DNA from: an uncultured Chloroflexus sp.
GTDB lineage: Bacteria; Chloroflexota; Chloroflexia; Chloroflexales; Chloroflexaceae
Assembly: GCF_937129525.1 (NCBI RefSeq)
Contig: NZ_CAKZNK010000037.1
Location: 1 to 64,000, forward strand
DNA length: 64,000 nucleotides
Reading direction: 5' to 3'
Part shown: positions 9,449 through 18,310 of the stretch, piece by piece
Position numbering within the stretch: position 1 is the first letter of the stretch
How the letters are laid out: each line of letters begins with the position of its first letter
Made by a program: the position numbers and the translations under genes
The notes under the pieces: generated by a model
Told to the model about the DNA's origin: nothing
What the model saw: the letters and a program-made list of their open reading frames with translations, nothing else
The model's database searches: none

Positions 9449-10102
9449 TCACCTCTCACTGGCAGGGCGCGTCTCTCGCACCACCGGCTCGGCCTCCACT
9501 GGTTCTGGTGTAGTTGCTTCAGTCTCACGCGCGCGCAACCGCTTCAATTCCAGCTCTTCGGCCAGGGTTAGTACCTTGCGACGTCGCGCTCGCTCCTCGA
9601 ACGCGATCACGATTGCGCCGATGAGCGCCACCGTTAACAGCACCCCAACCACTTGAAACTGGATCAGAAACTCGTTGACAAAACCCCGCCCCAGCTCAGC
9701 CGGCCCGGCCAGCGGTTCAGGCGTGCCCAATGGCGGCGCCGGCGGCACATTCCACTGCTGATTGATCAATGTCGGCGCCATGACGGTCGCAAAGAGCAAC
9801 GCTGCAATTGCCAGCACCACTGGCCAGCGTGAATTCAACTGACGCTCGCCTTCACCGCTGATCTGGCGCGTCAGCATGATCGCAAACAGGATGAGCACTG
9901 ACACCGCGCCGACATAGACCAAAACCTGCACGACCGCCAGAAATTCGGCTTCGAGCAGCAAGTAGAGCGCGCCGACGCCGAAGAAACAGGTAATGAGCCA
10001 CAGCGCCGAATGAATCACGTTGCGCACCGTGACGACCATCGTCGCCGCAACCAGGATCAACAGAGCGATCAGTCCGAAGACAATCTGCACCACGACTTCC
10101 AT
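9449..10102 (-). CDS. nuoJ: NADH-quinone oxidoreductase subunit J
   Basis: A 217-residue membrane subunit of complex I with five predicted helices in the first 165 residues. The conserved helix 3 region is YLLLEAEFLAVVQVLVYVGAVSVL, containing the pi-bulge-type segment near VYVGAVSVLILFAIM. A charged, non-membrane tail of about 50 residues (rich in Arg, Glu and Pro) follows the last helix; many NuoJ proteins end sooner. The ATG at 10102 is preceded by a GTG codon that could also serve. It lies 71 bp after nuoH. Confidence 0.93.
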   Translation of the reverse strand: MEVVVQIVFGLIALLILVAATMVVTVRNVIHSALWLITCFFGVGALYLLLEAEFLAVVQVLVYVGAVSVLILFAIMLTRQISGEGERQLNSRWPVVLAIAALLFATVMAPTLINQQWNVPPAPPLGTPEPLAGPAELGRGFVNEFLIQFQVVGVLLTVALIGAIVIAFEERARRRKVLTLAEELELKRLRARETEATTPEPVEAEPVVRETRPASER

Positions 10103-10173
10103 CACTCGTTCCCGCTGTCGTTATTGAATTGCGCAGAGCTGCGCAACAATAGTGCTACCTTCCGCTGCCTCAG

Positions 10174-11496
10174 CTAAACCGTCGCGCTCAACTCTTCCAG
10201 CTCAGCTCGTCGCCGTTCGGCCTGCGACGCGGCATAAACGCGCGTTAACCACAGATACACGCCGAGATTGATGGCCAGGGTCACGACAAATGCTGCCAGC
10301 CACCGCAATACCGGCGACCACCCAACGGTAATCAACATCCCTTCGGCTGGCCCCCAGCGGATGAAGGCAACCCAAAGCGCAGCGCTAAACAGATTGGCCA
10401 GCGTCAGTGGAATGAGAAACTTCCAGCCGAAATCCATCAATTGATCGATACGCAGACGGGGAAAAGCGCCGCGCAGCCAGACCATCACGAAGAAGAAGAA
10501 GTAGGTCTTGAGCAGGAAATAGAAGACCCCCAACACACCGGCCAACACGTTGAATAACCCGTTGCCGGTAGGATTGGCCGGAGTAATTCCCTGTTCGTAG
10601 AGCCAGTTGACTCCTGGCCCCTGCCAGCCACCAAAGAAGAGGATCGCCGTGATCGCGCAGAGCAAAAAGTTCAGCACATACTGGGCAAGATAGAATAGGC
10701 CAAACTTCATGCCGCTATATTCGGTCATATAACCGGCAACAATCTCCGAGTCGGCCTCCGGAATATCAAACGGTGTGCGCTCGCCTTCAGCCAGCGCGGC
10801 GATGAAGAAAGCGATAAATGCGACAAACCCCACCGGCGTAAAGACGAACCACCCCAAACCCAAATCGGGAATGCCAGCCAGATCGCGGTTACTGATCAGC
10901 AGGCCGCTCTGATAGGCAATAATCTCGTTGAGCGAGAGCGAGCCGACGATCATTACGATGGCAATCAGCGACAGCACTGCCGGAATTTCGTATGAGACCA
11001 TCTGCGCCACAGCTCGCATCGCTCCCAGCAATGAAAACTTGTTGTTGCTCGCCCATCCCGCCATCATCAAGCCAACCGCGCTGATCGACGAGATGGCGAA
11101 GAAGAAGAGCATGCCGGTCGGTAGATCGACCGGGGTCATTCCCGGCCCCCACGGCACCACGGCAAACATCAGCACGGTCGGGGCAACGACGACGCAAGGG
11201 GCCAGAAAATGGACAATCCGGTCTGCCGCCTGCGGCACGATGTCCTCTTTGGTGAACATTTTGACGCCATCGGCAATCGGTTGCCAGATACCTTCAGGCC
11301 CAACCCGGTTAGGGCCGATTCGATCCTGCATGCGCGCAATGACCCGACGCTCGTAGTAGGTAAGAAAGAGCATTTGCAGCGGCGCAACGACCAGCACAAT
11401 GGTTACAATCAGGATGTAGCTAAGCAGGTGAAGCGCCCACTCTGGCCAACTCCAGCCCAAAGTGCCATTGATAAGGGCAGCGAGCATGTCGTACAT
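10174..11496 (-). CDS. nuoH: NADH-quinone oxidoreductase subunit H
   Basis: A 440-residue membrane subunit that forms the quinone-binding chamber with NuoB and NuoD. Family signatures are ERRVIARMQDRIGPNRVGP near the N terminus, and the acidic loop EGERTPFDIPEADSEIVAGY. It is longer than E. coli NuoH (about 325), with extra hydrophobic and charged sequence at the C terminus ending in an Arg/Glu-rich tail. The start is ATG 11496 (MYDMLAALING) with GGAG 7 bp upstream; an in-frame TTG/GTG extension upstream is basic and looks non-coding. A 164-bp gap separates it from nuoI. Confidence 0.94.
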   Translation of the reverse strand: MYDMLAALINGTLGWSWPEWALHLLSYILIVTIVLVVAPLQMLFLTYYERRVIARMQDRIGPNRVGPEGIWQPIADGVKMFTKEDIVPQAADRIVHFLAPCVVVAPTVLMFAVVPWGPGMTPVDLPTGMLFFFAISSISAVGLMMAGWASNNKFSLLGAMRAVAQMVSYEIPAVLSLIAIVMIVGSLSLNEIIAYQSGLLISNRDLAGIPDLGLGWFVFTPVGFVAFIAFFIAALAEGERTPFDIPEADSEIVAGYMTEYSGMKFGLFYLAQYVLNFLLCAITAILFFGGWQGPGVNWLYEQGITPANPTGNGLFNVLAGVLGVFYFLLKTYFFFFVMVWLRGAFPRLRIDQLMDFGWKFLIPLTLANLFSAALWVAFIRWGPAEGMLITVGWSPVLRWLAAFVVTLAINLGVYLWLTRVYAASQAERRRAELEELSATV

Positions 11497-11660
11497 GGAT
11501 TTCTCCGTCTTAACCCTTCGTGTCTTGCGACCTGTGCGAGCTGCTATACCCACAGGTCATTGCCATTTTAAGCGCGACGTATCTTCTGCCGCTGATTGTT
11601 GTCCGGCATCGACCAGGACGATAGTAGTTCGCTGCTGCGCGCCGTCGGTACGCGGCCAGT

Positions 11661-12015
11661 CTACGAATCATCGCCTGATTGCTGTTTTTTCGCCGCGTTG
11701 GCCGCGCGGATGGCGGCCAGGCGGGCCGCTTTGTCTCCCGCCGGCGCCGCTGGCGGGGCCGAATCGGCTGTGGCGTCACCCGGCGAAGCGGCTGCCGGCG
11801 GCTCACCCTCTGCTGCTTTTTTCGCCGCGTTAGCCGCGCGGATGGCGGCCAGGCGGGCCGCTTTGTCTCCCGCTGGCGCCGCTGGCGAGGCCGAATCGGC
11901 TGTGGCGTCACCCGGCGAAGCGGCTGCTGGCGGCTCGCCCTCTGCCGTCTTTTTTGCTGCGTTGGCGGCGCGGATGGCGGCCAGACGGGCCGCTTTGTCT
12001 CCCGCCGGCGCGGCG
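11661..12015. repeat. 132-bp tandem repeats in the nuoI tail
   Basis: The same segment beginning GCCGCGCGGATGGCGGCC (plus strand) appears at 11701 and 11833, with a slightly diverged copy at 11965, a period of exactly 132 bp. A fourth, more degenerate module lies near 12095-12130. The period is a multiple of three, so copy-number change keeps the frame. Confidence 0.85.
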
Positions 12016-12902
12016 GCAGGAGTGGATGGTTCGGCAGATGGTGGCGTGGTTTCGGCTGCCGGCGCAGCACTCTCACCGGATTGGGCTGCTTTTGCGGCGC
12101 GGATCGCCGCCAGTTTTGCGGCTTTCTCTTCCGGCGTTAATTTGCGACCTTCAGCCGGAGCCGGTTGCGCCGATGGGGTTGCTTCAACGGCTGGAGCCGA
12201 TTGCGCTGTCTGAGCCGCCTGAGCTGCCAGTTCGGCCCGACGCGCCGCAATTCGCTCGGTGAGGTGTGGCGCCAGGCCGATCACATCAGGCCGACGGCGA
12301 ATATTCCCCTGCAACTTCTTCAAAGCACTCTCGCGCACTTCAGCCCACATTGTGGGCGCAATTTGCGCATAGTAGCTGATTGGACGGTTCAATCGCTCTT
12401 TATTGACTGTCAGCGCAGCATGATCATCGGTTGAAAGCTCAAACTCGTGATCCATCTTGATTGCGTCGAAGGGGCACACCTCGGCGCAAAAACCGCAGCT
12501 CATGCAGGCGTCGTACTCGATGATAAATTCGGCCACAGCAGGCACCGGCTTGCCGGTAGCCGGATCTTTGGCCTGCGTCATATGAATCACCTGCGGCGGG
12601 CAGATCCGTTCACATTGAAAACACGACGTGCATAGCTCGTGACCGGTCTCATCGTCGTAAAGCAGGATCGGCATATTGCGGTACGCTTCCGGGATGCGCG
12701 GCTTCTCCTCTGGGTATTGGATCGTGAAGGTACCATGGATCTGGCTATAGCTACGATTGAGCTTAAACGACTCTTTCCAGTGTTTCCAGATCACTGCCAT
12801 ACCGCGCAGCAGACCCATACCACGGCGCACGCGAGTATCGTCGCGCTCAACTTCGATCACCCGCCCACGCGAAATCTCTATTTCAAACGGTGAGGTTGTC
12901 AT
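11661..12902 (-). CDS. nuoI: NADH-quinone oxidoreductase subunit I with long repeat tail
   Basis: The 413-residue product is about twice the usual NuoI length. Residues 1-185 form the ferredoxin-like core with two [4Fe-4S] sites: C91, C94, C97, C101 and C133, C136, C139, C143. These clusters pass electrons toward NuoB. From about residue 215 the sequence becomes Ala/Pro/Lys-rich and repeats: helix-like modules [16 protein letters not shown] begin at residues 260, 303, 347 and 391, joined by Pro/Ala/Glu linkers. The last three modules are 44 residues (132 bp) apart and nearly identical in DNA. The start ATG overlaps the nuoD stop (ATGA). The tail would project from the peripheral arm into the cytoplasm; its role is unknown. 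Confidence 0.92.
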   Translation of the reverse strand: MTTSPFEIEISRGRVIEVERDDTRVRRGMGLLRGMAVIWKHWKESFKLNRSYSQIHGTFTIQYPEEKPRIPEAYRNMPILLYDDETGHELCTSCFQCERICPPQVIHMTQAKDPATGKPVPAVAEFIIEYDACMSCGFCAEVCPFDAIKMDHEFELSTDDHAALTVNKERLNRPISYYAQIAPTMWAEVRESALKKLQGNIRRRPDVIGLAPHLTERIAARRAELAAQAAQTAQSAPAVEATPSAQPAPAEGRKLTPEEKAAKLAAIRAAKAAQSGESAAPAAETTPPSAEPSTPAAAPAGDKAARLAAIRAANAAKKTAEGEPPAAASPGDATADSASPAAPAGDKAARLAAIRAANAAKKAAEGEPPAAASPGDATADSAPPAAPAGDKAARLAAIRAANAAKKQQSGDDS

Positions 12903-14008
12903 CGATCTACCTCTCCCATGACGATATCGATGCTACCCAGGATGACCACAATATCGGCCACCTTATAACCGCGACACATATCGGCCAGTGGCGTGAGATT
13001 GATAAATGAGGGCGCGCGCACCTTGTAGCGATAGGGTTTGGCGCTCCCATCGCTCACCAGGTAGAAGCCCAATTCACCCTTGGGCGACTCGATCCGCGCA
13101 TACGCATCCCCCACCGGTGGCCGCACATTCTGGCGCGCTTTGGGGTTAATGTGCCCTCCCTTCGCGTCAGGCAACTGCTCAAGCACCTGCTCGATGATGC
13201 GCTTGCTCTGTCGCATCTCTTCGATCCGCACCAGAAAGCGATCATAAACATCGCCGACCTTGCCGACCGGAATATCGAAATCGAACCGGTCGTACACGCT
13301 GTACGGCTCTGCCTTGCGCACATCGTAAGGAATACCCGAGCCGCGCAAGACCGGGCCACTCACTCCATACGAGAGGGCAACTTCCGGCGGTAAAATACCA
13401 ATCCCTACTGCCCGTTGCAGCAAAATCTCGTTGTCGCGCAATAGCCGCTCAAGCTCATCGATATAGGCGGGCAAGGCGCGTAGCAGCTCGCGCAGATTGG
13501 GAATAAACTCTGGCGGCAGATCGCGCGCGACTCCGCCAAAACGGAAGTAGTTACACATCAGGCGCGCGCCGCTGGCCATTTCAAATAGATCGAGAATCTT
13601 TTCGCGTTCGCGCATCCCGAACGCCAGCGGCGTTTGCCATGCACCCATATCGTTGATCATGAAGCCAACTGCGCTAGCGTGGTTCAGGATGCGGGTCAGC
13701 TCGACCATCAACACGCGAATATATTCAGCCCGTTCCGGCACTTCGATCCCGGCCAAACGCTCGACGGCCATGGCGTAGGCGTGATTGTTGGCCATCGAGT
13801 TGAAATAGTCGAGCCGGTCGGTATAGGGCATATTCTGTAAATAGGTATTTGCCTCGGCAAGCTGCTCGTGATTTCGATGCAGATAGCCGAAGACCGGCTT
13901 AAGATCGACAACCGTTTCCCCATCAACCGTCACCAGCATCCGAAAGACGCCGTGCGTTGACGGATGTTGCGGACCAATATTGACTTGCAGCTCTTGGGTT
14001 TGGAGCAT
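12899..14008 (-). CDS. nuoD: NADH-quinone oxidoreductase subunit D (49-kDa type)
   Basis: A 369-residue peripheral-arm subunit related to the hydrogenase large subunit; it binds the quinone head group together with NuoB. It starts with the conserved [16 protein letters not shown], contains [25 protein letters not shown], and ends with the characteristic [16 protein letters not shown]. The ATG at 14008 follows nuoC by 33 bp, and its stop overlaps the nuoI start by 4 bp. NuoC and NuoD are separate proteins here, not fused as in E. coli. Confidence 0.96.
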   Translation of the reverse strand: MLQTQELQVNIGPQHPSTHGVFRMLVTVDGETVVDLKPVFGYLHRNHEQLAEANTYLQNMPYTDRLDYFNSMANNHAYAMAVERLAGIEVPERAEYIRVLMVELTRILNHASAVGFMINDMGAWQTPLAFGMREREKILDLFEMASGARLMCNYFRFGGVARDLPPEFIPNLRELLRALPAYIDELERLLRDNEILLQRAVGIGILPPEVALSYGVSGPVLRGSGIPYDVRKAEPYSVYDRFDFDIPVGKVGDVYDRFLVRIEEMRQSKRIIEQVLEQLPDAKGGHINPKARQNVRPPVGDAYARIESPKGELGFYLVSDGSAKPYRYKVRAPSFINLTPLADMCRGYKVADIVVILGSIDIVMGEVDR

Positions 14009-14041
14009 GGCAACACCGGTTTCTCTCTGATTAGCGCCTCA

Positions 14042-14566
14042 CTAGCCTTCATCTCCACCAAGATACTTATCACCCTGGCGGGGAAAATCCTTCCGCATCG
14101 GAAAGCCTTCAAACTCGTCCCACATATAAATGCGGCGCAGGTGGGGATGACCGGTAAACTCTATTCCAAACAGATCGAACGCCTCGCGTTCGTGGAAATT
14201 CGCCGCCGGCCAGTGTGGCGTCAATGACGGCAACACCGGATGATCGCGCGGCACCCGCACCCGCAATACCAGACTTGACCCGCCGGCAGGATGGTAGAAG
14301 CGATAGACCAGCTCGAAACAGCCGGCGTAGAGATAATCGACTACCGCAATGTCTGAAAGATAGGCATAGCCGAGCGTATCGCGCATAAAGAGGGCCGCCG
14401 CGACCAGATGATCCGGCTTGACAAGGGGATCAGACGGCTGAAACAAACCAGGTTGCGGGCCATGGGATGGCGGCGGCGTTATCGCCAGTGGTTCTGGCTC
14501 AAGCAGCGCCATTGGCATCACCTCGGCAAGACGAGCGCGCAGCTCGGCAGGAGTCAGCTCAGGCAT
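14042..14566 (-). CDS. nuoC: NADH-quinone oxidoreductase subunit C (30-kDa type)
   Basis: A 174-residue soluble peripheral-arm subunit. The family signature is in the C-terminal half: [20 protein letters not shown] followed by [15 protein letters not shown]. The first 60 residues are Pro-rich and weakly conserved. The start at ATG 14566 overlaps the end of nuoB by 8 bp; a GTG one codon earlier is an alternative. The overlap suggests translational coupling with nuoB. Confidence 0.94.
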   Translation of the reverse strand: MPELTPAELRARLAEVMPMALLEPEPLAITPPPSHGPQPGLFQPSDPLVKPDHLVAAALFMRDTLGYAYLSDIAVVDYLYAGCFELVYRFYHPAGGSSLVLRVRVPRDHPVLPSLTPHWPAANFHEREAFDLFGIEFTGHPHLRRIYMWDEFEGFPMRKDFPRQGDKYLGGDEG

Positions 14567-15353
14567 CACTCACCCCACTCCGCTTCAAATCATCGGCGGC
14601 TATCTCAGGCGCGATCCCTCGCGCCTTGAGCGCATGCTCCAGCTCTACTTCCGGATCCATAATCGGGAACTGGCGCGCTACTTCCGGATGCTCAATCTGC
14701 CCCGAACGGTGTTCGCCGTGAGCCGGAGAGGTATAAGGACTGAGTAGCGGCAAGCCACCAACCGGATCGATTAATTTCCCGTCGATCTCAAGCCCTTTTG
14801 CGCCAAACGTTGGCACGGGAAAATCGGTCGTTTGAGGTTTATCGCCACTGCCATACCAGCGCACGCGGCCCAATTTCTGGCGATCGATCTGCTCTTGCAG
14901 GGTCATCAAGGCATGGAGCAACGCTTCGGGACGGGGTGGACAACCGGGAACATAGACATCAACCGGGATCAACAGGTCAATCCCGCGCAAGACATTGTAC
15001 CCATCGCGGAACGGGCCACCAGATGTGGCGCAAGCCCCCATCGAAATCACATAGCGCGGCTCGGCCATCTGATTGTAAAGCCGCACTACCTGCGGCGCCA
15101 TCTTTTTAGTCACCGTGCCGGCAACGATCATCAAGTCAGCCTGACGCGGCGAGGCGCGAAACAGCTCAGCGCCAAATCGGGCCACATCATAGCGGCTGAG
15201 ACCAAACGCCATCATTTCGATTGCGCAGCAGGCCAGACCAAAGGCCATCGGCCAGATGGACGAACGACGGCCCCAATTGTAAAACCGGTTCACGGTTGTT
15301 AACAATATACCCTGTCGTTCGAGTTCGAGCTGGGTAGGATCAACATCAGCCAT
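14559..15353 (-). CDS. nuoB: NADH-quinone oxidoreductase subunit B
   Basis: A 264-residue subunit carrying iron-sulfur cluster N2, the last electron carrier before quinone. The four ligand cysteines are visible as the adjacent pair C42-C43, then C108 ([12 protein letters not shown]) and C138 ([12 protein letters not shown]). The core ends near residue 165; about 95 further residues form a polar C-terminal extension (with a His/Pro-rich [14 protein letters not shown]) not found in short NuoB proteins. It lies 3 bp after nuoA. Confidence 0.95.
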   Translation of the reverse strand: MADVDPTQLELERQGILLTTVNRFYNWGRRSSIWPMAFGLACCAIEMMAFGLSRYDVARFGAELFRASPRQADLMIVAGTVTKKMAPQVVRLYNQMAEPRYVISMGACATSGGPFRDGYNVLRGIDLLIPVDVYVPGCPPRPEALLHALMTLQEQIDRQKLGRVRWYGSGDKPQTTDFPVPTFGAKGLEIDGKLIDPVGGLPLLSPYTSPAHGEHRSGQIEHPEVARQFPIMDPEVELEHALKARGIAPEIAADDLKRSGVSDA

Positions 15354-15356
15354 ACA

Positions 15357-15713
15357 TCACACCCACTCTAGAGCGCCTTTGCGCCATTCGTAGAGCAAGC
15401 CGGCAAACAGCATCAGCAGAAAGATCGTTGCCGCGATTAAGCCATAGAGTCCGACTGCATTAAATGCTACTGCCCACGGATACAAAAAGATCACCTCAAT
15501 ATCGAAAATGACGAAAGCGAGCGCGTAGAGGTAATACTGCACCTTAAACTGCACGTGGACATCACCAAGCGCCTCAAGCCCGCACTCGTAGGTGCTGGTC
15601 TTCAGCGGAGTCGGACGTTTCGGGCGAAGAAAGAAGGCGAGCGCAAGCGGAATCAGCGGAAAGCTGACCGCAGCAACAAAAAAAATGCCTATCAAAGCAT
15701 AGTTGGCGAGCAT
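15357..15713 (-). CDS. nuoA: NADH-quinone oxidoreductase subunit A
   Basis: A 118-residue, three-helix subunit at the membrane/peripheral interface, the first gene of the complex I operon. The conserved loop is [21 protein letters not shown] and the following helix [20 protein letters not shown] lies 7 bp before the ATG at 15713. An extended -10 element sits about 45 bp upstream. Confidence 0.95.
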   Translation of the reverse strand: MLANYALIGIFFVAAVSFPLIPLALAFFLRPKRPTPLKTSTYECGLEALGDVHVQFKVQYYLYALAFVIFDIEVIFLYPWAVAFNAVGLYGLIAATIFLLMLFAGLLYEWRKGALEWV

Positions 15714-15756
15714 CGCCTATCCTCCGTGACGGGTGTGAGAAGTAAAGACGATGAGA

Positions 15757-15765
15757 AGTATATCA
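15757..15765 (-). promoter_or_regulatory. Extended -10 promoter element for the nuo operon
   Basis: On the minus strand the sequence reads TGATATACT (TGn plus TATACT), 44 bp before the nuoA start. No good -35 hexamer is found at 16-18 bp. It is the only promoter-like site I see in the 133-bp gap between the FHA gene and nuoA. Confidence 0.45.
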
Positions 15766-15846
15766 CAAATTCACGCCGACTGATGCAAAGTTGAGCCAGC
15801 AGCTAAAGAAAAGCGATGGAGAAGGTATCTGGGGGCAGACAGCAGG

Positions 15847-16305
15847 TCAGACTGACGACTCGAGCCGCAACTCGACCCGTCCGACGCGGATGACATCGCC
15901 AGGATTCACGTCAGTTGGCGCAGTCACTTCAAACCCGTTGAGGAAGGTACCGTTGGTGCTATTGAGGTCTTCGAGTATCCACACCCCGCCACGTTGTTCA
16001 AGGCGGGCATGCTCGCTGGAAAGAAACGAATCGTTGAGCACAATATCGCAGTACGGACTGCGCCCGATCACATTCACCGGCCCCAATGGAAAGGTTTTGC
16101 CCACCACCACCCCACTTTGACCAGCACTGACAACTACAAGCTGCCCGTAGGGACTGAGCGCTGCCGGCGTAGTGGACGGGCGACTCAAATCGCGGCGGAT
16201 CACCTGCACCACCTGCCAGAGAAAAAAGTAGAGGAGAAAGACAACTGCCACCCGTAGCAAGAGCAGAATGACGCCAATCGAGATGCTGGCGATATCGAAA
16301 AACAC
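15847..16305 (-). CDS. Membrane-anchored FHA-domain protein
   Basis: A 152-residue protein with one N-terminal membrane helix (about residues 8-35) and a cytoplasmic forkhead-associated domain in the C-terminal half. Phosphothreonine-binding residues are visible in IGRSPYCDIVLNDSFLSSEHA and in the following LNSTNGTFLNG. It resembles FhaB/FipA-type proteins that dock phosphorylated partners near the division or wall machinery, but no kinase, FtsW or PBP gene is nearby here. It starts with GTG at 16305, 2 bp after the larger FHA gene, so they are co-transcribed. Confidence 0.85.
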   Translation of the reverse strand: MFFDIASISIGVILLLLRVAVVFLLYFFLWQVVQVIRRDLSRPSTTPAALSPYGQLVVVSAGQSGVVVGKTFPLGPVNVIGRSPYCDIVLNDSFLSSEHARLEQRGGVWILEDLNSTNGTFLNGFEVTAPTDVNPGDVIRVGRVELRLESSV

Positions 16306-16307
16306 AG

Positions 16308-17027
16308 CTAACCCTCGCGAAAAATCAATTCCAACCCGCCAAGCGACACTCGATCACCATCACGCAACGCTCGCTCGGCAATCCGCTCGTCATTCACGAA
16401 CGTGCCATTCGTACTGCCGAGATCGGTCAACCAAAAGCGACGCTGCCGATAGCGCAACTGGGCATGTTTCCGCGACACGCGCGTATCTTCGAGAATAATA
16501 TCGTTATCAAGGCCACGCCCAATTGTCACAATTGTTGTCTCAATCGGCAACGCCTGCGGTTCAGGCCCGGTCTGCAACAGGAAGAATGCGCCGGTAGAAC
16601 GGACAGACGCGCGGTCGGCCTGCATAATCATCGTCATTTGTGCCGGTTCAGACTGGCCGCTACTCATTTCGGCAACAACCTGGATCGCGCGCTGAGGCAC
16701 CGCCGGATCTTCCGCTAGGGCCACCCGCGGACGGTCGAGCAAGGTAAAGTTACGCTCGGCAGCCAGCTCACTCAGATAGGTAGCCATCTCTTGTTCGAGT
16801 TGCTGACGCACCGGTTGGAAGACGGCAAAATCTTGCGGATGCAGATAAGCGCGGTAGAAACTCGGCACAATGACCTGCTTGTTGACGCCAATCTTCTGGT
16901 TACCCTCCATCGCCTTTTCAAGGCGACGCGCAATCTCAACCGGATGGATCGAGCTGCGGAACATGCGCGCTACCGAACCTTCAACAATCTGCTCCATCAG
17001 TTGTTCAAAGCGGCGCAGGGCAGACAT
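16308..17027 (-). CDS. FhaA-like protein (DUF3662 + FHA)
   Basis: A 239-residue protein. Residues 1-120 match the FhaA N-terminal domain (DUF3662), starting with the typical LRRFEQLMEQIVEGSVARMF. Residues about 150-238 are an FHA domain with IGRGLDNDIILEDTRVSRKHA and DLGSTNGTFVNDE, which reads phosphothreonine on partner proteins. The long low-conservation linker seen in actinobacterial FhaA is almost absent. GAGGAGGAAG precedes the ATG. It sits 21 bp after tsaB and 2 bp before the second FHA gene; this linkage of t6A synthesis with FHA genes may only reflect shared growth-related expression. Confidence 0.85.
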   Translation of the reverse strand: MSALRRFEQLMEQIVEGSVARMFRSSIHPVEIARRLEKAMEGNQKIGVNKQVIVPSFYRAYLHPQDFAVFQPVRQQLEQEMATYLSELAAERNFTLLDRPRVALAEDPAVPQRAIQVVAEMSSGQSEPAQMTMIMQADRASVRSTGAFFLLQTGPEPQALPIETTIVTIGRGLDNDIILEDTRVSRKHAQLRYRQRRFWLTDLGSTNGTFVNDERIAERALRDGDRVSLGGLELIFREG

Positions 17028-17048
17028 CGCTTCCTCCTCGAGAGCATA

Positions 17049-17735
17049 TCATTGCGACGAAGCGCCGGTAACCGGCGCGCGCACCGGTTCACCCAGATAG
17101 ATCGGTTCGAGCGTCGCCAGATCGTCGTAACGCTGTTCGAGATGGCGCTGCCATGCCAGTTCGGCGAGAAAAGCGGGGCGGCGCAGACGGGCCGCCGGCA
17201 GCGGAAACACCGCTCGCTCACCCAGCCCACGCTGTAACGCTGCCATCGTGGCGGGATCAAGATCACCACAGAAGAGAGCACGCCCGCTGATCTCTGCGCA
17301 CAACTCACCCAGGGTTAGATTGCGATCAGGCGCCAGCCGTTCGAGCCGTTGACGGAGGATAAACGGCGCGGTCGCATATCGTTCGCGACCTAGCCTGATC
17401 AAAGGGTAAACCGGCAGCGCAGTCGGCAGATACTGATAGGCCAGCGCATCGAGGGTTGGAATCCCGATCAGGGGTAAATCACCGGCCAGCGCCATACCCT
17501 TGGCCAGGCTCAATCCTACCCGCAGCCCACTCCAGCTTCCCGGCCCTAAACTCACCGCGAGCGCAGTCAGATCAGCCGGCGTTGCGCCAACATAGCGCAA
17601 CAACGTATCGATCTGCGGCAACAGTTGCGCAGTATGATTGCGACCTGACTCCCAGACACACTCAGCCAGCGGGCCGCGTGGGCTGTACAGAGCAAGACCG
17701 GTAAAGGCAGTAGCCGTATCGATTGCGAGCAACAT
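17049..17735 (-). CDS. tsaB: tRNA t6A synthesis protein TsaB
   Basis: A 228-residue ASKHA-fold protein that partners TsaD and TsaE in making N6-threonylcarbamoyladenosine at position 37 of ANN-decoding tRNAs. Diagnostic segments are LLAIDTATAFTGLAL, the NHTAQLLPQID motif, and the ligand-cleft segment LGPGSWSGLRVGLSLAKG. The start ATG at 17735 shares its A with the tsaE stop codon (TGATG), so translation is coupled. TsaD, TsaC and RimI genes are not in the window. Confidence 0.93.
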   Translation of the reverse strand: MLLAIDTATAFTGLALYSPRGPLAECVWESGRNHTAQLLPQIDTLLRYVGATPADLTALAVSLGPGSWSGLRVGLSLAKGMALAGDLPLIGIPTLDALAYQYLPTALPVYPLIRLGRERYATAPFILRQRLERLAPDRNLTLGELCAEISGRALFCGDLDPATMAALQRGLGERAVFPLPAARLRRPAFLAELAWQRHLEQRYDDLATLEPIYLGEPVRAPVTGASSQ

Positions 17736-18256
17736 CAACCGAACGTCGCCTCCTTAAAGGTTGCCAGCAAATCGCGATAGCGGGAACCGTGTGGCATCAA
17801 GCGCACTTGCCGTTTGGTCTCGCTGATATAGCTGAGAGCAACCTGTAGATATTCCGACGGCAATGCCGCAGCCGCCCGTTCCGGCCATTCGATCAGACAA
17901 ATGCCATCTGTCAACCAGAGTTCATCAAGCCCGATGGTAGCCAGTTCGGTCACATCGTTCACCCGGTAGAGATCGACGTGATAAATCGGCAATCGGCCCC
18001 GCGCGGCATCAGCGCGGTATTCATTGATCAGCACAAAGGTAGGGCTGGTCACCGGGCCATCGTAGCCAAGGCCACGCGCAACCCCCTTGATGAAGTGGGT
18101 CTTGCCGGCGCCAAGCGGTCCTGATAACAACACCAGATCGCCGGCGCGCAGCAACTGACCGAGCCGGATGCCGATCCGCTCAGTTTGCGCCGGGCTATGG
18201 CTGATAAAATCAAGATCGTGCGGCGTTTGCACCGCCGGTAACAATGGTTCAGTCAT
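17735..18256 (-). CDS. tsaE: tRNA t6A synthesis ATPase TsaE
   Basis: A 173-residue P-loop ATPase of the t6A machinery. The Walker A motif is GPLGAGKTHFIKG, followed by the family segment VTSPTFVLINEY and the acidic IYHVDLYRV. I place the start at ATG 18256 (MTEPLLPAV). The sequence just upstream reads TGGTACAAT, six bases, then ATG, which fits a leaderless transcript starting at the initiation codon. The frame stays open another 18 codons upstream, but that stretch would run across the -10 element and carries no conserved residues. Confidence 0.93.
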   Translation of the reverse strand: MTEPLLPAVQTPHDLDFISHSPAQTERIGIRLGQLLRAGDLVLLSGPLGAGKTHFIKGVARGLGYDGPVTSPTFVLINEYRADAARGRLPIYHVDLYRVNDVTELATIGLDELWLTDGICLIEWPERAAAALPSEYLQVALSYISETKRQVRLMPHGSRYRDLLATFKEATFG

Positions 18257-18271
18257 GGCTTTATTGTACCA
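18254..18271 (-). promoter_or_regulatory. tsaE extended -10, leaderless arrangement
   Basis: The minus strand shows TGGTACAAT, the -10 hexamer at 18268-18263, followed by six bases (AAAGCC) and the ATG at 18256. Transcription normally starts 6-8 bases after the -10, which puts the 5' end at the start codon. There is no Shine-Dalgarno site. Confidence 0.5.
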
Positions 18272-18310
18272 TAGTCGCCTGGCATTCACAGCCAGGGCAG
18301 GGGTAGTCAC

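Noticed and set aside
11596-12213. Plus-strand open frame with Ala/Gly repeats
   Set aside because: It is the shadow of the nuoI repeat tail; the repeats explain the open frame on both strands.
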